Assembly (NCBI RefSeq): GCF_030283145.1
Contig: NZ_JASNWE010000003.1
Location: forward strand, 1,240,001 to 1,304,000
DNA from: Actinomadura xylanilytica
GTDB lineage: Bacteria; Actinomycetota; Actinomycetes; Streptosporangiales; Streptosporangiaceae
DNA length: 64,000 nucleotides
Direction: 5' to 3'
Below, in pieces: positions 32,061 through 41,730 of the stretch. Numbering within the stretch: the first letter of the stretch is position 1; every line of letters starts with the position of its first letter. A model generated the notes under the pieces. The model saw only the letters and a list, made by a program, of their open reading frames with translations, did no database searches and had not been told where the DNA came from. Made by a program: the position numbers and the translations under genes.

Positions 32061-33134
32061 TCATTCGGAGTCCTCCACGTACGGTGCGTAGCCCTCGTTC
32101 ACGACGATGCGGTCGCTCAGGTCGACCTGGACGCCGGGCAGGAGGTCGCGGACCCACCCGGCCATCCGCTCGCCCACGTAGTGGTGGTGCAGGTCGAGCT
32201 TCTCCAGGTGGGTGAGCGGCTGGCCCGCCAGCAGAGCCTCCACGCCGGTGTCGGTCAGCAGGCCCCGCGCGAGGCTGAGCGTCTCCAGCCGCGCGACGAT
32301 CGGCGCTCCCGCGACCGCCGCGGCGATCTCGTCCTCCAGTGTGCTGTTCTCCAGGCCGAGGTGGCGCAGCGCCGGCAGCCGCTCGCCGCTCAGGACGGGC
32401 AGCAGGTCGGCGACGGCCGCGTCGCCTCCGTAGTGCGGGTCGCCTAGCCACAGGTCCAGCCGTTCGAGAGCCGGCAGGTCGGACGCGGCGACGGCCCGGA
32501 CCACGTCGGCCGGGAGCCCGCCCGACATGAGCCGCAGGGTCTTCAGCCGTTCGCTGCGGAAGGGGCGGAGCCACATCCCCCCGCCGCGCACATCGAGCCG
32601 TTCCAGGTTCGGGAACGCCTCGATGAGCGGGGTGACGTCCTTGTGGATGATCCAGGACAGTTCCTGCTCGTCGGCCCCGATGTCGCCGAGGTACACCGCG
32701 CGCAATTCCGGCAGCGCGTCGGCCGCCTTCACCAGCAGCTCCACCGGATCAGGTTTGTCCGTTTCGTGGAGCCCACCCCAGAAGCCGACGACCAGGGCCG
32801 TCACCTGGGTGGTGTCGACCTGGTAGAGGAAGCGCTCGAAGACCTCGTCGAAGGGAACGGAGACCCCGCCGTAGCGAGCACGGTCCTCGGCGGCGATCCG
32901 CCAGGCCACTGGCGGCCCGTGGCGGAGGCCGTCTTCGGTCATCTGCCGGGCGAGGTCCCTCAGCTTCAGCGCGAACCGGTCGACCTCCGCGGCGGCCTCC
33001 TCGTCCGATTCCAGCAGGCGCAGCCGAATGGCCAGGATCTGCTGGTAGTCGGCAAGCCTGAAGAGGGTGTGCTCGGGGGGATCGTCATCGACCGGCACCA
33101 CCGGCAGACCGTGGAACATCCGGTGGTCGTCCAT
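32061..33134 (-). CDS. STM4015 family leucine-rich-repeat protein, copy E (dispersed)
   Basis: 357 residues, ATG with AAGGAG eight bases upstream. N-terminal box DDHRMFHGLPVVPVDDDP is followed by about 50 extra residues (IRLRLLESDEEAAAEVDRFA with charged helix character) that the other copies lack. The shared part resumes at GPPVAWRIAAEDRARYGG, VDTTQVTALVVGFWGGLHET, then GDIGADEQELSWI, LPALERLDLWLGDPHYGG, LPALRHLGLENSTLEDEIAA and THLEKLDLHHHYVGERMAGW. The tail is diverged but ends YVEDSE. It stands alone beside parC, 15 kb from the enzyme genes, so if it is a substrate it is modified in trans. Function unknown. Confidence 0.87.
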   Translation of the reverse strand: MDDHRMFHGLPVVPVDDDPPEHTLFRLADYQQILAIRLRLLESDEEAAAEVDRFALKLRDLARQMTEDGLRHGPPVAWRIAAEDRARYGGVSVPFDEVFERFLYQVDTTQVTALVVGFWGGLHETDKPDPVELLVKAADALPELRAVYLGDIGADEQELSWIIHKDVTPLIEAFPNLERLDVRGGGMWLRPFRSERLKTLRLMSGGLPADVVRAVAASDLPALERLDLWLGDPHYGGDAAVADLLPVLSGERLPALRHLGLENSTLEDEIAAAVAGAPIVARLETLSLARGLLTDTGVEALLAGQPLTHLEKLDLHHHYVGERMAGWVRDLLPGVQVDLSDRIVVNEGYAPYVEDSE

Positions 33135-33167
33135 GGGCCTGACTCCTTCCTGCTCGACGAATGATCA

Positions 33168-33195
33168 CCTTCTATCAGCCGGGCAGGACGGAATC
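33168..33195 (-). promoter_or_regulatory. Shared upstream element (weaker), STM4015-E
   Basis: Minus strand reads CGTCCTGCCCGG then CTGATAGAAGG, aligning with the elements of copies A, C and D at a similar distance (about 36 nt) from the ATG. Weaker match. Confidence 0.4.
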
Positions 33196-33210
33196 GACCC
33201 GAACGCGATC

Positions 33211-33239
33211 ATGCCCGCCCCGCGGGACGGGACGGGCAT
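33211..33239 (-). terminator. Hairpin after the secreted-protein gene
   Basis: 12-bp stem with one mismatch (ATGCCCGCCCCG against CGGGACGGGCAT), five-base loop, starting 26 nt after the stop at 33265. Confidence 0.6.
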
Positions 33240-33264
33240 GAGCTGCACGGGACGGCCGGGACGA

Positions 33265-34083
33265 TCAGCCGATCTTGAGCGTGCGGGGGTCGGGGCGGCG
33301 GGCGGTGGCGTCCACCGCGTAGGGGGCGATGGCGATGAACGACTGGAAGCTCGCCTCGTTCTTGCCCGCCGGGGACGGCAGGCCGGCCTTCCAGTCGGCG
33401 ATCGGCCCGACCAGCCCGCAGCCGTCGGTCTTGGGCACGGTGAAGGTCTTGTCCTCGGCCTCGCCGTACAGCACGGTCGGGTCGTCCATCGGGTGCGCGG
33501 GGTCGCCCGGGGCCGCCACGACGAGCTTGTTCGGATCCATCGCCATGTTGAACTTGATCGGGTCGGCCTCGGTGCCGATGAAGCACTTGTCGCCGACCAG
33601 CAGGTTGAGGATCTGGACCCGCATGCTGACCGAGGCGTTCGGGAGCTCCAGCTTGAACCCGCCGGCGTACTCCGGCTTCACCTGGAGCTTGATGCCCGGG
33701 ATCTCGTCGGCGCCCGGCCACGAGGGCAGGCCGAGCATCCCGAGGACGCCGCCGGGCACCGTCATCGGCTCGCCGGTCATCGCGACCTCGGTGATCGCGT
33801 CCGGCGAGGCCTGGACGGCGATCCGCATCGGCTGGGTGAACCGCTGGGAGATCCCGCCCAGCTTCATCGAGCCGCCCGCGACGACCATGACCAGGCAGGT
33901 CCACCACTCCGGGTGCTCGGCGCCGGAGGGCAGTGCCGGGCAGTCGTCCTTCATGTTGAAGGCCGGGGTCGGCGGCTGCGCCGCCGCCGGTGCGGCCGGT
34001 GCGGCGGTACCGGTGCCGGTGAGCGCCGCCAGACCGAGAGCCGCCAGCGCCGCCGTGGCCGCTGTGCGTGAGAAGAGCTTCAC
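33265..34083 (-). CDS. Secreted hypothetical protein
   Basis: 272 residues. A Sec-type signal peptide (MKLFSRTAATAALAALGLAA, cleavage probably near TAAPAA at about residues 27-31) precedes a soluble domain with paired cysteines: KDDCPALP, WWTCLVMV, DKCFIGTEA and DGCGLVG. Recurring phrases are GGISQRFTQPMRIAVQ and FKLELPNASVSMRVQILNLL. The family is known to me only as actinobacterial secreted hypothetical proteins. Two disulfides are plausible. It follows a second secreted gene in the same orientation, and a hairpin in the gap may separate or attenuate the two. Confidence 0.75.
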   Translation of the reverse strand: MKLFSRTAATAALAALGLAALTGTGTAAPAAPAAAQPPTPAFNMKDDCPALPSGAEHPEWWTCLVMVVAGGSMKLGGISQRFTQPMRIAVQASPDAITEVAMTGEPMTVPGGVLGMLGLPSWPGADEIPGIKLQVKPEYAGGFKLELPNASVSMRVQILNLLVGDKCFIGTEADPIKFNMAMDPNKLVVAAPGDPAHPMDDPTVLYGEAEDKTFTVPKTDGCGLVGPIADWKAGLPSPAGKNEASFQSFIAIAPYAVDATARRPDPRTLKIG

Positions 34084-34150
34084 GTGTTGGTCGCCTTCTG
34101 TGAGTTGGGGTCGAAGGAGCGGGCTTCTCGAACGGGACGACGGCGGGACC

Positions 34151-34181
34151 GGGCCACTTCCGGGGGGGACGGAAGTGGCCC
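34151..34181 (-). terminator. Hairpin between the two secreted-protein genes
   Basis: Perfect 12-bp stem (GGGCCACTTCCG against CGGAAGTGGCCC) with a seven-base loop that is nearly all G on the plus strand. It lies 62 nt after the stop of the 34243-34905 gene. Terminator or attenuator. Confidence 0.75.
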
Positions 34182-34242
34182 GGGGGGATCGTGCTCGGAG
34201 GACGGCTCGTTCAGCTCCGTCCCCGGGGAGCGGCTTCCTTTC

Positions 34243-34905
34243 TCAGGGGGTGAGGTAGAGCTTCTGGTCGTAGGTGGCGGCACCGGTGGTGACCTTGCCG
34301 CGCGCCTTGCCGATGCCGTTGGCGGTGGCGCTGCCCGGGCACAGCACCGAGCCGCCGGTCTTGTTGAGTCCGGCGTTGAGGATCTGACCCTGGAGATCGT
34401 CGGCGCTGTTCGGGCGGCCGGCGTTGTCACGGTTGAAGACGTTGAAGCTCAGGCTGGTGGTCGAGCCGCCGAACCCGTAGGTGCACGTGCCCAGCGAGAA
34501 CGTCGCCTGGATGGACAGGTTGGGGTCGCTGAACGTGAGCTTGCCGTCGCTGCCGGCGGGCCCGTTCCCCTGGGTGAGGCTGCCCTGGGTGTAGGGCAGG
34601 TTGAGGAACTTGACCGTGGCGTTGCCCAGCGAGCTCGTACAACCGGTGACGGACGCGCTGGTGAGCGTGCCCGTGCCGGACGAGGTCAGGTCGCCGCGCA
34701 GGTCGACGCCCGAGCAACTGGCGGTGATGCCCGAACCCGAGATGGTCAGGGCGCCGATGTTGGTGATCTGGTACGGGCCGGAGTAGCTGGCTCCGGCCGC
34801 GGTGTCCCGGTGGACGGTGGTCGCGGACGCGGTGGCCGCGGTGAGGCCGATCGCGGCAAGCGCCGCGAGGGTGGGTGTGCCGATACGTCTGACTAGGGCC
34901 TTCAT
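34243..34905 (-). CDS. Secreted Gly/Ser/Thr-rich hypothetical protein
   Basis: 220 residues with signal peptide MKALVRRIGTPTLAALAAIG and an AxA-type cleavage site (TASATT at about residues 25-30). The mature protein is rich in Ser, Thr, Gly and Asn and beta-prone (YQITNIGALTISGSGITASC, GTLTSASVTGCTSSLGNATV). Four cysteines form probable disulfides (ASCSG, TGCTS, LGTCTYG, VLCPG). No enzymatic motif is visible. It resembles small exported surface proteins of Actinomadura-like organisms. Same strand and close to the preceding secreted gene, so both may be co-expressed on the cell surface. Confidence 0.72.
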   Translation of the reverse strand: MKALVRRIGTPTLAALAAIGLTAATASATTVHRDTAAGASYSGPYQITNIGALTISGSGITASCSGVDLRGDLTSSGTGTLTSASVTGCTSSLGNATVKFLNLPYTQGSLTQGNGPAGSDGKLTFSDPNLSIQATFSLGTCTYGFGGSTTSLSFNVFNRDNAGRPNSADDLQGQILNAGLNKTGGSVLCPGSATANGIGKARGKVTTGAATYDQKLYLTP

Positions 34906-35171
34906 CGATCCTCCTAGAAATCGGCCCAGGTCGCTGCTTCCGGCGTATGACGTGACGGTGCGGGGTGATCAATCCCGGTGGATCACAGGCCGGCCCCCGG
35001 AGTGACGCGCGCCGGGATCCATGTGACACGCGTCATACAAGTGCTCGCAGACGCGATCTAAAAACAGGATCGTTTCTCAAGCAACCCATCACCCTTGGCC
35101 TCATCCGGACGTGGCAACACCCGGTCATCCCCCGTCCGGACCTCGCTCGACACTGCGTTGTCACGGGCCTG
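34906..35171. other. Intergenic region upstream of the secreted pair
   Basis: 266 bp. Contains AT-rich patches (35056-35075, CTAAAAACAGG and TTTCTCAAGCAACCC) that could carry the promoter of the secreted genes. No gene or hairpin worth calling. Confidence 0.4.
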
Positions 35172-35540
35172 TCACCCCTCGAGGTCGTCCGGGCCCCAAT
35201 GGGCCTCCATGCGGACGATCCGCCCGTCCGCGCCGAAGGTCATGACGTCGATGACGCGGATCCGCAGCCCCATGCCCGGGACCGCGACGGTGAACGCCAT
35301 CGCCGCCCGGTCCCCGTAGGACCCGCGGATCGGGCCGTCGAGCGAGAGCTTGGTCCCCGCGCCGACCGCGTTGGCGTAGAACGCGTCGATCGCCTCCCGG
35401 CCGACGACCTGCGGATGCCCGACCGGGTCCTCGACCACCGCGTCGTCGGCGAACAGCGCCGAGACCGCCGCCGCGTCGCCCGCGTTGAAGCCGTCCACGT
35501 AGCGCTGCAACGCGCCCTTCATGTGCTCCTGGTCCGGCAT
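35172..35540 (-). CDS. Ketosteroid isomerase-like NTF2-family protein
   Basis: 122 residues, the normal size of a delta-5-3-ketosteroid isomerase fold. Catalytic candidates are visible: Tyr in QRYVDGFNAGD (about residue 14), Asp in VVEDPVGHPQVVG (about 38-40) and Asp near the end. The terminal EAHWGPDDLEG is characteristic. True isomerase activity is likely but not certain, since many NTF2-like proteins are catalytically different. A palindromic AAGCGTTTGCTT / GCTTGGCAAGC motif lies upstream. Confidence 0.82.
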   Translation of the reverse strand: MPDQEHMKGALQRYVDGFNAGDAAAVSALFADDAVVEDPVGHPQVVGREAIDAFYANAVGAGTKLSLDGPIRGSYGDRAAMAFTVAVPGMGLRIRVIDVMTFGADGRIVRMEAHWGPDDLEG

Positions 35541-35581
35541 GGCCCGCCCCTCCCGCTGTGGTCGCGGCCAGCATCTCCGAT

Positions 35582-35604
35582 CAAGCGTTTGCTTGGCAAG
35601 CGCT
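35582..35604. promoter_or_regulatory. Palindromic operator-like sequence upstream of the KSI-like gene
   Basis: Two overlapping palindromes, AAGCGTTTGCTT and GCTTGGCAAGC. Sites of AAGC...GCTT type are recognised by TetR repressors of sterol and fatty acid genes (KstR-like). Location just upstream of a steroid-isomerase-like gene makes this plausible, though no cognate regulator is nearby. Confidence 0.4.
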
Positions 35605-35642
35605 CTCGTCCCACCAGCCGTCGGCCAGACCAGAACGATCGC

Positions 35643-36299
35643 CTAGGGGGCGGCCAAACCGTGGCGGAAGGCGTAGGTGACGGCTTGGGCCCGGTCGCGC
35701 AGGCCCGCCTTGGCGAACAGGTTGTTGATGTGGGTCTTGACCGTGGCCTCGCTGATGAACAGGTCACCGGCGATCTCGGTGTTGGACCGGCCCCTGGCGA
35801 TCAGCGCGAGCACCTCCGCCTCGCGCCGGGTCAGGCCGTCGGGCAGGCCGCCGCCGCGCGCCGGGCGCTCGCCCGAGGCGACCGCCTCGACCAGGCGGCG
35901 CTGCACGGCCGGGTCGAGCTGCGAGGCTCCCCCGCGCACGGCCCGGACGGCCTGCGCGATCTCGTCCGCACCGGCGTCCTTGGTCAGGTAGCCGCGGGCC
36001 CCGGCGCGCAGCGCGGCGAAGATCGAATCGTCGTCGGCGTAGGTGGTGAGCACGACGACCTCCACCTCCGGATGCGCCCGCTTGATCAGCCGGGTCGCCT
36101 CCACCCCGTCGATCCGGGGCATCCGCAGGTCCATCAGCACCACGTCGGGGCGCACCTCGGCGACCATCTGCACGGCCCGCTCGCCGTCGCCCGCCGCGCC
36201 CGCCACCTCGATGCCGGGCAGCAGCTCCAGCAGGAGCACCAGCCCCTCCCGCACCACCGTCTGGTCGTCGACGACCAGGATCCTCGTCTTCTCCGTCAC
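35643..36299 (-). CDS. NarL-family response regulator
   Basis: 218 residues. Receiver with acidic pair D11/D12, phospho-acceptor near D57 (DVVLMDLRMPRIDG), Thr/Lys pair in VLTTYAD and GYLTKDAGA. LuxR-type HTH LTRREAEVLALIARGRSNTE then AGDLFISEATVKTHINNLFA. Its ATG overlaps the kinase stop. Third NarL/kinase pair of the window, of the kind regulating ABC exporters. Confidence 0.92.
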   Translation of the reverse strand: MTEKTRILVVDDQTVVREGLVLLLELLPGIEVAGAAGDGERAVQMVAEVRPDVVLMDLRMPRIDGVEATRLIKRAHPEVEVVVLTTYADDDSIFAALRAGARGYLTKDAGADEIAQAVRAVRGGASQLDPAVQRRLVEAVASGERPARGGGLPDGLTRREAEVLALIARGRSNTEIAGDLFISEATVKTHINNLFAKAGLRDRAQAVTYAFRHGLAAP

Positions 36300-37435
36300 A
36301 GCGGCACCCGTAGCAACACCCGGAATCCCTTGTCCTCCGGTCCGGTCTCCAGGGTCCCACCGATCAGCTCGGCCCGTTCCCTCATGCCGACCAGGCCGTA
36401 GCCGCCGCCCAGGACCTCCAGCACCGGCTCGGTGCCGCCGCTGTCGGCCACGTCCAGCTCGACCACGCCCTCCAGGTAGCGCAGCGCGGCGTGGACGCGG
36501 GCGCCGGGCGCGTGCTTGCGGACGTTGGTGAGCGCCTCCTGCGCGGTGCGGGTGACCGCGAGGCCGGCCTGCGGCGACAGCTCGCGCGGCTCCCCGGTCA
36601 CCTCGATCTCGCAGGCCCGGCCGGTGCTGGCGTAGAACTCCTCGGCCAGCTCGGCGAGGGCCTCCTCGGGGGCGGGGGCGTCACCGCGGAGCGTCGCGAG
36701 CGCCCGCCGCGTCTCCTCCAGGCCGGCGCGGGCCAGCCGCTGGGCGCGCTCGACCCGGTCCAGCGCCTGCACCCGGTCGCCCTCGCGCGACAGCAGCATC
36801 CGCGCCCCCTCCAGGTGGACGACCTGTGCCGACAGCGAATGCGCCAGGATGTCGTGGATCTCGCGGGCGATACGGGACCGTTCGGCGAGCACGGCGTTGG
36901 CGGCCTCGGCCCTCTGCGTGGCCTCCCTCGCCTCCTTGCTCTGGCGGCCTCCCAGCGCGCCGAAGGCCACCCCCACGAACGCCGCCATCAGCCCGAGTTC
37001 CGCGCCGTCCGTCCGGAACAGCGCGCCCAGCAGCCCGATCGTCAGGGCCGTCGCCGCGGTCGAGGCGATCCCCAGGGCCAGGTTGAACCGGTGCAGCAGC
37101 GACCACAGCGCGATCATGGCGAAGACGTAGGGCGCACCGCCGTCCGGCGAGATCGCGTACTGCCACAGCGAGGTCGCCATGGCCGTCAGTAGCAGCGACT
37201 CCGCGCGCCACCGCGGCTGGCCCGCCTCCTTGCGCGTCAGCCAGAGGCCCGCCGACAGCGCGGCGACCGTGGCCACGTTGAGCACGACGACGAGCAGACC
37301 GGCCCCGTGCAGGGACGGTCGCGGCTCGGTGCTGTAGAGGCTGCGGACGTAGGAGGCCGCCGCCCAGACCAGCAGGGGGACGATGACGAAAAGCTGCGCG
37401 TGCCACCGGCACAGGGTGAACCCGCCGAATCTCAC
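36296..37435 (-). CDS. Sensor histidine kinase (HisKA_3 type)
   Basis: 379 residues with about six hydrophobic segments in the first 155 residues. Phospho-acceptor box RSRIAREIHDILAHSLSAQV with the His, ATPase motifs LTNVRKHAPGARV (N box), DVADSGG and GGYGLVGMRERAEL. The protein starts MRFGGFTLCRWHAQLFVIVP with little cytoplasmic sequence. It shares overlapping stop/start codons with the membrane protein upstream and the regulator downstream, so three genes form one unit. Confidence 0.9.
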   Translation of the reverse strand: MRFGGFTLCRWHAQLFVIVPLLVWAAASYVRSLYSTEPRPSLHGAGLLVVVLNVATVAALSAGLWLTRKEAGQPRWRAESLLLTAMATSLWQYAISPDGGAPYVFAMIALWSLLHRFNLALGIASTAATALTIGLLGALFRTDGAELGLMAAFVGVAFGALGGRQSKEAREATQRAEAANAVLAERSRIAREIHDILAHSLSAQVVHLEGARMLLSREGDRVQALDRVERAQRLARAGLEETRRALATLRGDAPAPEEALAELAEEFYASTGRACEIEVTGEPRELSPQAGLAVTRTAQEALTNVRKHAPGARVHAALRYLEGVVELDVADSGGTEPVLEVLGGGYGLVGMRERAELIGGTLETGPEDKGFRVLLRVPL

Positions 37436-37914
37436 GGCACGACGCTAGACGCTGAAGCCGGCGACAGCCGCCTGGCCCTCCATCCGACGAGCAGGTTCTG
37501 CGCCAGCAGGGTCAGGCCGAGGAAGAGCAGCACGCCGCCCGCGCCCGGAACGATCCCCGCCGCGTATCCGGCTCCGATCATCCCGGCGCGGACCGCGATC
37601 GACAGCAGCCAGGCCCCCGCGGTCCAGCCGTTGCCGCGTTTCCAGAGCACGCCGCGCTCGTCCCGCCAGATCCGCACCGTCACCGCGCGCAGCCCGCCGA
37701 GCGCCAGCGCGGCGACGGCCTCGACGGCGAGCAGCCCGATGCTGAGCGCCGGGTGCACCTTGTCGACCAGGCTCCCCTGGAACAGGCCGACGACGCCGAG
37801 GAACACGGGGAGGACGTAGAGGCGGCCCTCGTCGAGCCGCCTCGTCCGGAGCTGCCGGTAGAGGACCAGGGCCAGAACCGCGATGGCGAGGAGCACACTG
37901 TCCAGCGTGTTCAT
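37432..37914 (-). CDS. Small membrane protein of a two-component operon
   Basis: 160 residues with about four hydrophobic segments (DSVLLAIAVLALVLYRQLRT, VLPVFLGVVGLFQGSLVD, LSIGLLAVEAVAALALGGLR, LSIAVRAGMIGAGYAAGIVP). The layout and the RQLRTRRLDEGRL motif after the first helix are reminiscent of the CcdC/DUF1453 group (inference). Its stop overlaps the kinase start as ATGA, so it is probably a sensory accessory or co-regulated membrane component. Confidence 0.72.
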   Translation of the reverse strand: MNTLDSVLLAIAVLALVLYRQLRTRRLDEGRLYVLPVFLGVVGLFQGSLVDKVHPALSIGLLAVEAVAALALGGLRAVTVRIWRDERGVLWKRGNGWTAGAWLLSIAVRAGMIGAGYAAGIVPGAGGVLLFLGLTLLAQNLLVGWRARRLSPASASSVVP

Positions 37915-38460
37915 GCCTCAACGCTAAGGACCGCCCGTCCGGCGCGGATCGGACCCGGGTTGGAGTCCTGAAGCTCCACCGGAGGGTGGAGAGGCCGTGT
38001 CCCCCCTGCGCGAGCGCTGAACTCTTCAAGATCCGCACCGGGCTGAAGAGCCCGCATGCCCGCTGGAACCGGTCCCCGACCAAGCGACCGGTCCAGGAGG
38101 TCCCCTGGCGTCCTCTCCGGGGCCGCGGCAGCGCGAGCGTCCACCCGGGCACGCGCGACCACGGAACGAGCCACAGCAGCGCAACGAGGAGCGCCGCCGG
38201 ATCCCGGCGGCCGGCGGCGGTCAGCACGTCGTCGACGCCCGCTCCGGTGCCGCAGAAGCGGCATCCGGCCAGGGCGACCGCGACCGGCGGGAGCGTCAGC
38301 CACGGCTCCATCCGTTCTCCCGCGGCCTCCCACAGGCCCAGGACCACCGACTCCATCACACGCCCCTTGCCGCATCCGGTTCCGTGGTGTCCACGGTGCC
38401 GGTGCGGCAAGGGTCATGTCGGTAGCGTCAGTGGCCGACCTGCGGTGGCAGCAGGTACAC
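37915..38460. other. Gene-poor stretch with a possible decayed membrane-protein gene
   Basis: About 550 bp. A minus-strand frame from an ATG at 38356 begins with convincing hydrophobic sequence (WLTLPPVAVALAGCRFCGTG, LLVALLWLVPWSRVPGWTLA) but loses protein character after about 80 residues and reads on into non-coding sequence. A truncated or frame-shifted gene is the likeliest explanation. I cannot name its family. Confidence 0.35.
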
Positions 38461-38472
38461 CCCAGAAGTTCC

Positions 38473-38522
38473 ACGTACCACCCGGGTCACACATGCCACC
38501 CGGGTGCCACGTGCCACCCGGG

Positions 38523-38526
<4 letters not shown>
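38473..38526. repeat. Three tandem 18-bp repeats at the parE 3' end
   Basis: Units ACGTACCACCCGGGTCAC, ACATGCCACCCGGGTGCC and ACGTGCCACCCGGGTCAC at 38473, 38491 and 38509. Each centres on CCCGGG, and the array overlaps the parE stop codon. It could form alternative hairpins in the mRNA tail. Confidence 0.85.
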
Positions 38527-40613
<2,087 letters not shown>

Positions 40614-40827
40614 CGTGCGTGTGCTCCTCGGGGGCGAGGCAGGTCCGGGCGGTGAAAGGTGAACTGCCGCCAGCAGGGTACCCCCGGGTGCCGACAGTCC
40701 TCCGGCAGGCTCGCCGCCACGCGCGTTCGGGGCGGGTTCCGGACCGGCCGGGCGAAGCGGGTGGAAAGTGCGGTGTCCACCGGTGGATGGATCCCGCGCG
40801 GACACCCGCATCTCTAATGTCCAGATC
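40614..40827. promoter_or_regulatory. Divergent promoter region of parE and the ABC exporter
   Basis: 214 bp between divergent starts. On the plus strand TAATGT (40815-40820) ends seven bases before the ABC ATG at 40828, typical of a leaderless promoter. The parE side has a leader with ribosome site GAGGAG. Confidence 0.55.
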
Positions 40828-41730
40828 ATGGCATACACGATCGCGGTCGAGGGCCTGCGCAAGCGTTACGGGGACGTGCAGGCCGTCGACGGAGTCTCCT
40901 TTGAGGTGGCCGAAGGCGAGTTCTTCGGCATCCTCGGCCCCAATGGAGCGGGCAAGACCACCACCCTGGAGATCATCGAGGGTCTCCGCGAGGCCGACGC
41001 GGGCGAGTTGTCGGTGCTGGGCCTACCCCCCTGGCCCCGCAACCCGAAGCTGCTGCCCCGCATCGGGGTGCAGCTCCAGGCGTCCTCGTTCTTCGAGCGG
41101 CTCACCGCGCGCGAGCAGTTGCAGACGTTCGGCTCGCTGTACGGCGTGCCCGCCAAGAAGGCCGACGCCATGCTGGAGGCGGTCGGGCTGGACGACAAGG
41201 CCGACGTCCGGGTGGAGAAGCTCTCCGGCGGGCAGGCGCAGCGGCTGTCCATCGCGTGCGCGCTCGTGCACGATCCCGAGCTGCTCTTCCTGGACGAGCC
41301 GACCGCCGCCCTGGACCCGCAGGCCAGGCGGAACCTCTGGGACGTGCTCCAGAAGATCAACACCGAGGGCCGGACCATCGTGCTGACCACGCACTACATG
41401 GACGAGGCCGAGATCCTCTGCGACCGGGTCGCGATCATGGACCGGGGCACGATCCTCAAGCTCGGGCCGCCGCCGGTGCTGGTGCGCGGCCTGGACGCGC
41501 CCGCCCGGATCAGCATCGCCACCGGCGTCCTGGCCGCGGACGCCGCGCGCCGGCTGCCCGGCGCCGACGAGGTCGCCGACGACGGCGTGTCCCTGGTGAT
41601 CTCCACCCGCGACCCGTCGGCGGTGGTCGCCGCGATGGCCGCCGAGAACGCCCTGACGGGCGTGCAGATCCGCGGCGCCACCCTCGAGGACGTCTTCCTC
41701 GACCTGACCGGACGGGAGTACCGGGCGTGA
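40828..41730 (+). CDS. ABC-2 type exporter ATP-binding protein
   Basis: 300 residues. Walker A GPNGAGKTTTLEIIEGL at about 37-53, signature LSGGQAQRLSIACALVHDPE, Walker B LLFLDEPTAALDPQARR and H-loop LTTHYMDEAEIL are intact. The C-terminal part (ISIATGVLAADAARRLPGAD, IRGATLEDVFLDLTGREYRA) is typical of DrrA-like drug or antibiotic exporters. Its stop overlaps the permease start by four bases (GTGA). The substrate is unknown. Confidence 0.92.
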   Translation: MAYTIAVEGLRKRYGDVQAVDGVSFEVAEGEFFGILGPNGAGKTTTLEIIEGLREADAGELSVLGLPPWPRNPKLLPRIGVQLQASSFFERLTAREQLQTFGSLYGVPAKKADAMLEAVGLDDKADVRVEKLSGGQAQRLSIACALVHDPELLFLDEPTAALDPQARRNLWDVLQKINTEGRTIVLTTHYMDEAEILCDRVAIMDRGTILKLGPPPVLVRGLDAPARISIATGVLAADAARRLPGADEVADDGVSLVISTRDPSAVVAAMAAENALTGVQIRGATLEDVFLDLTGREYRA

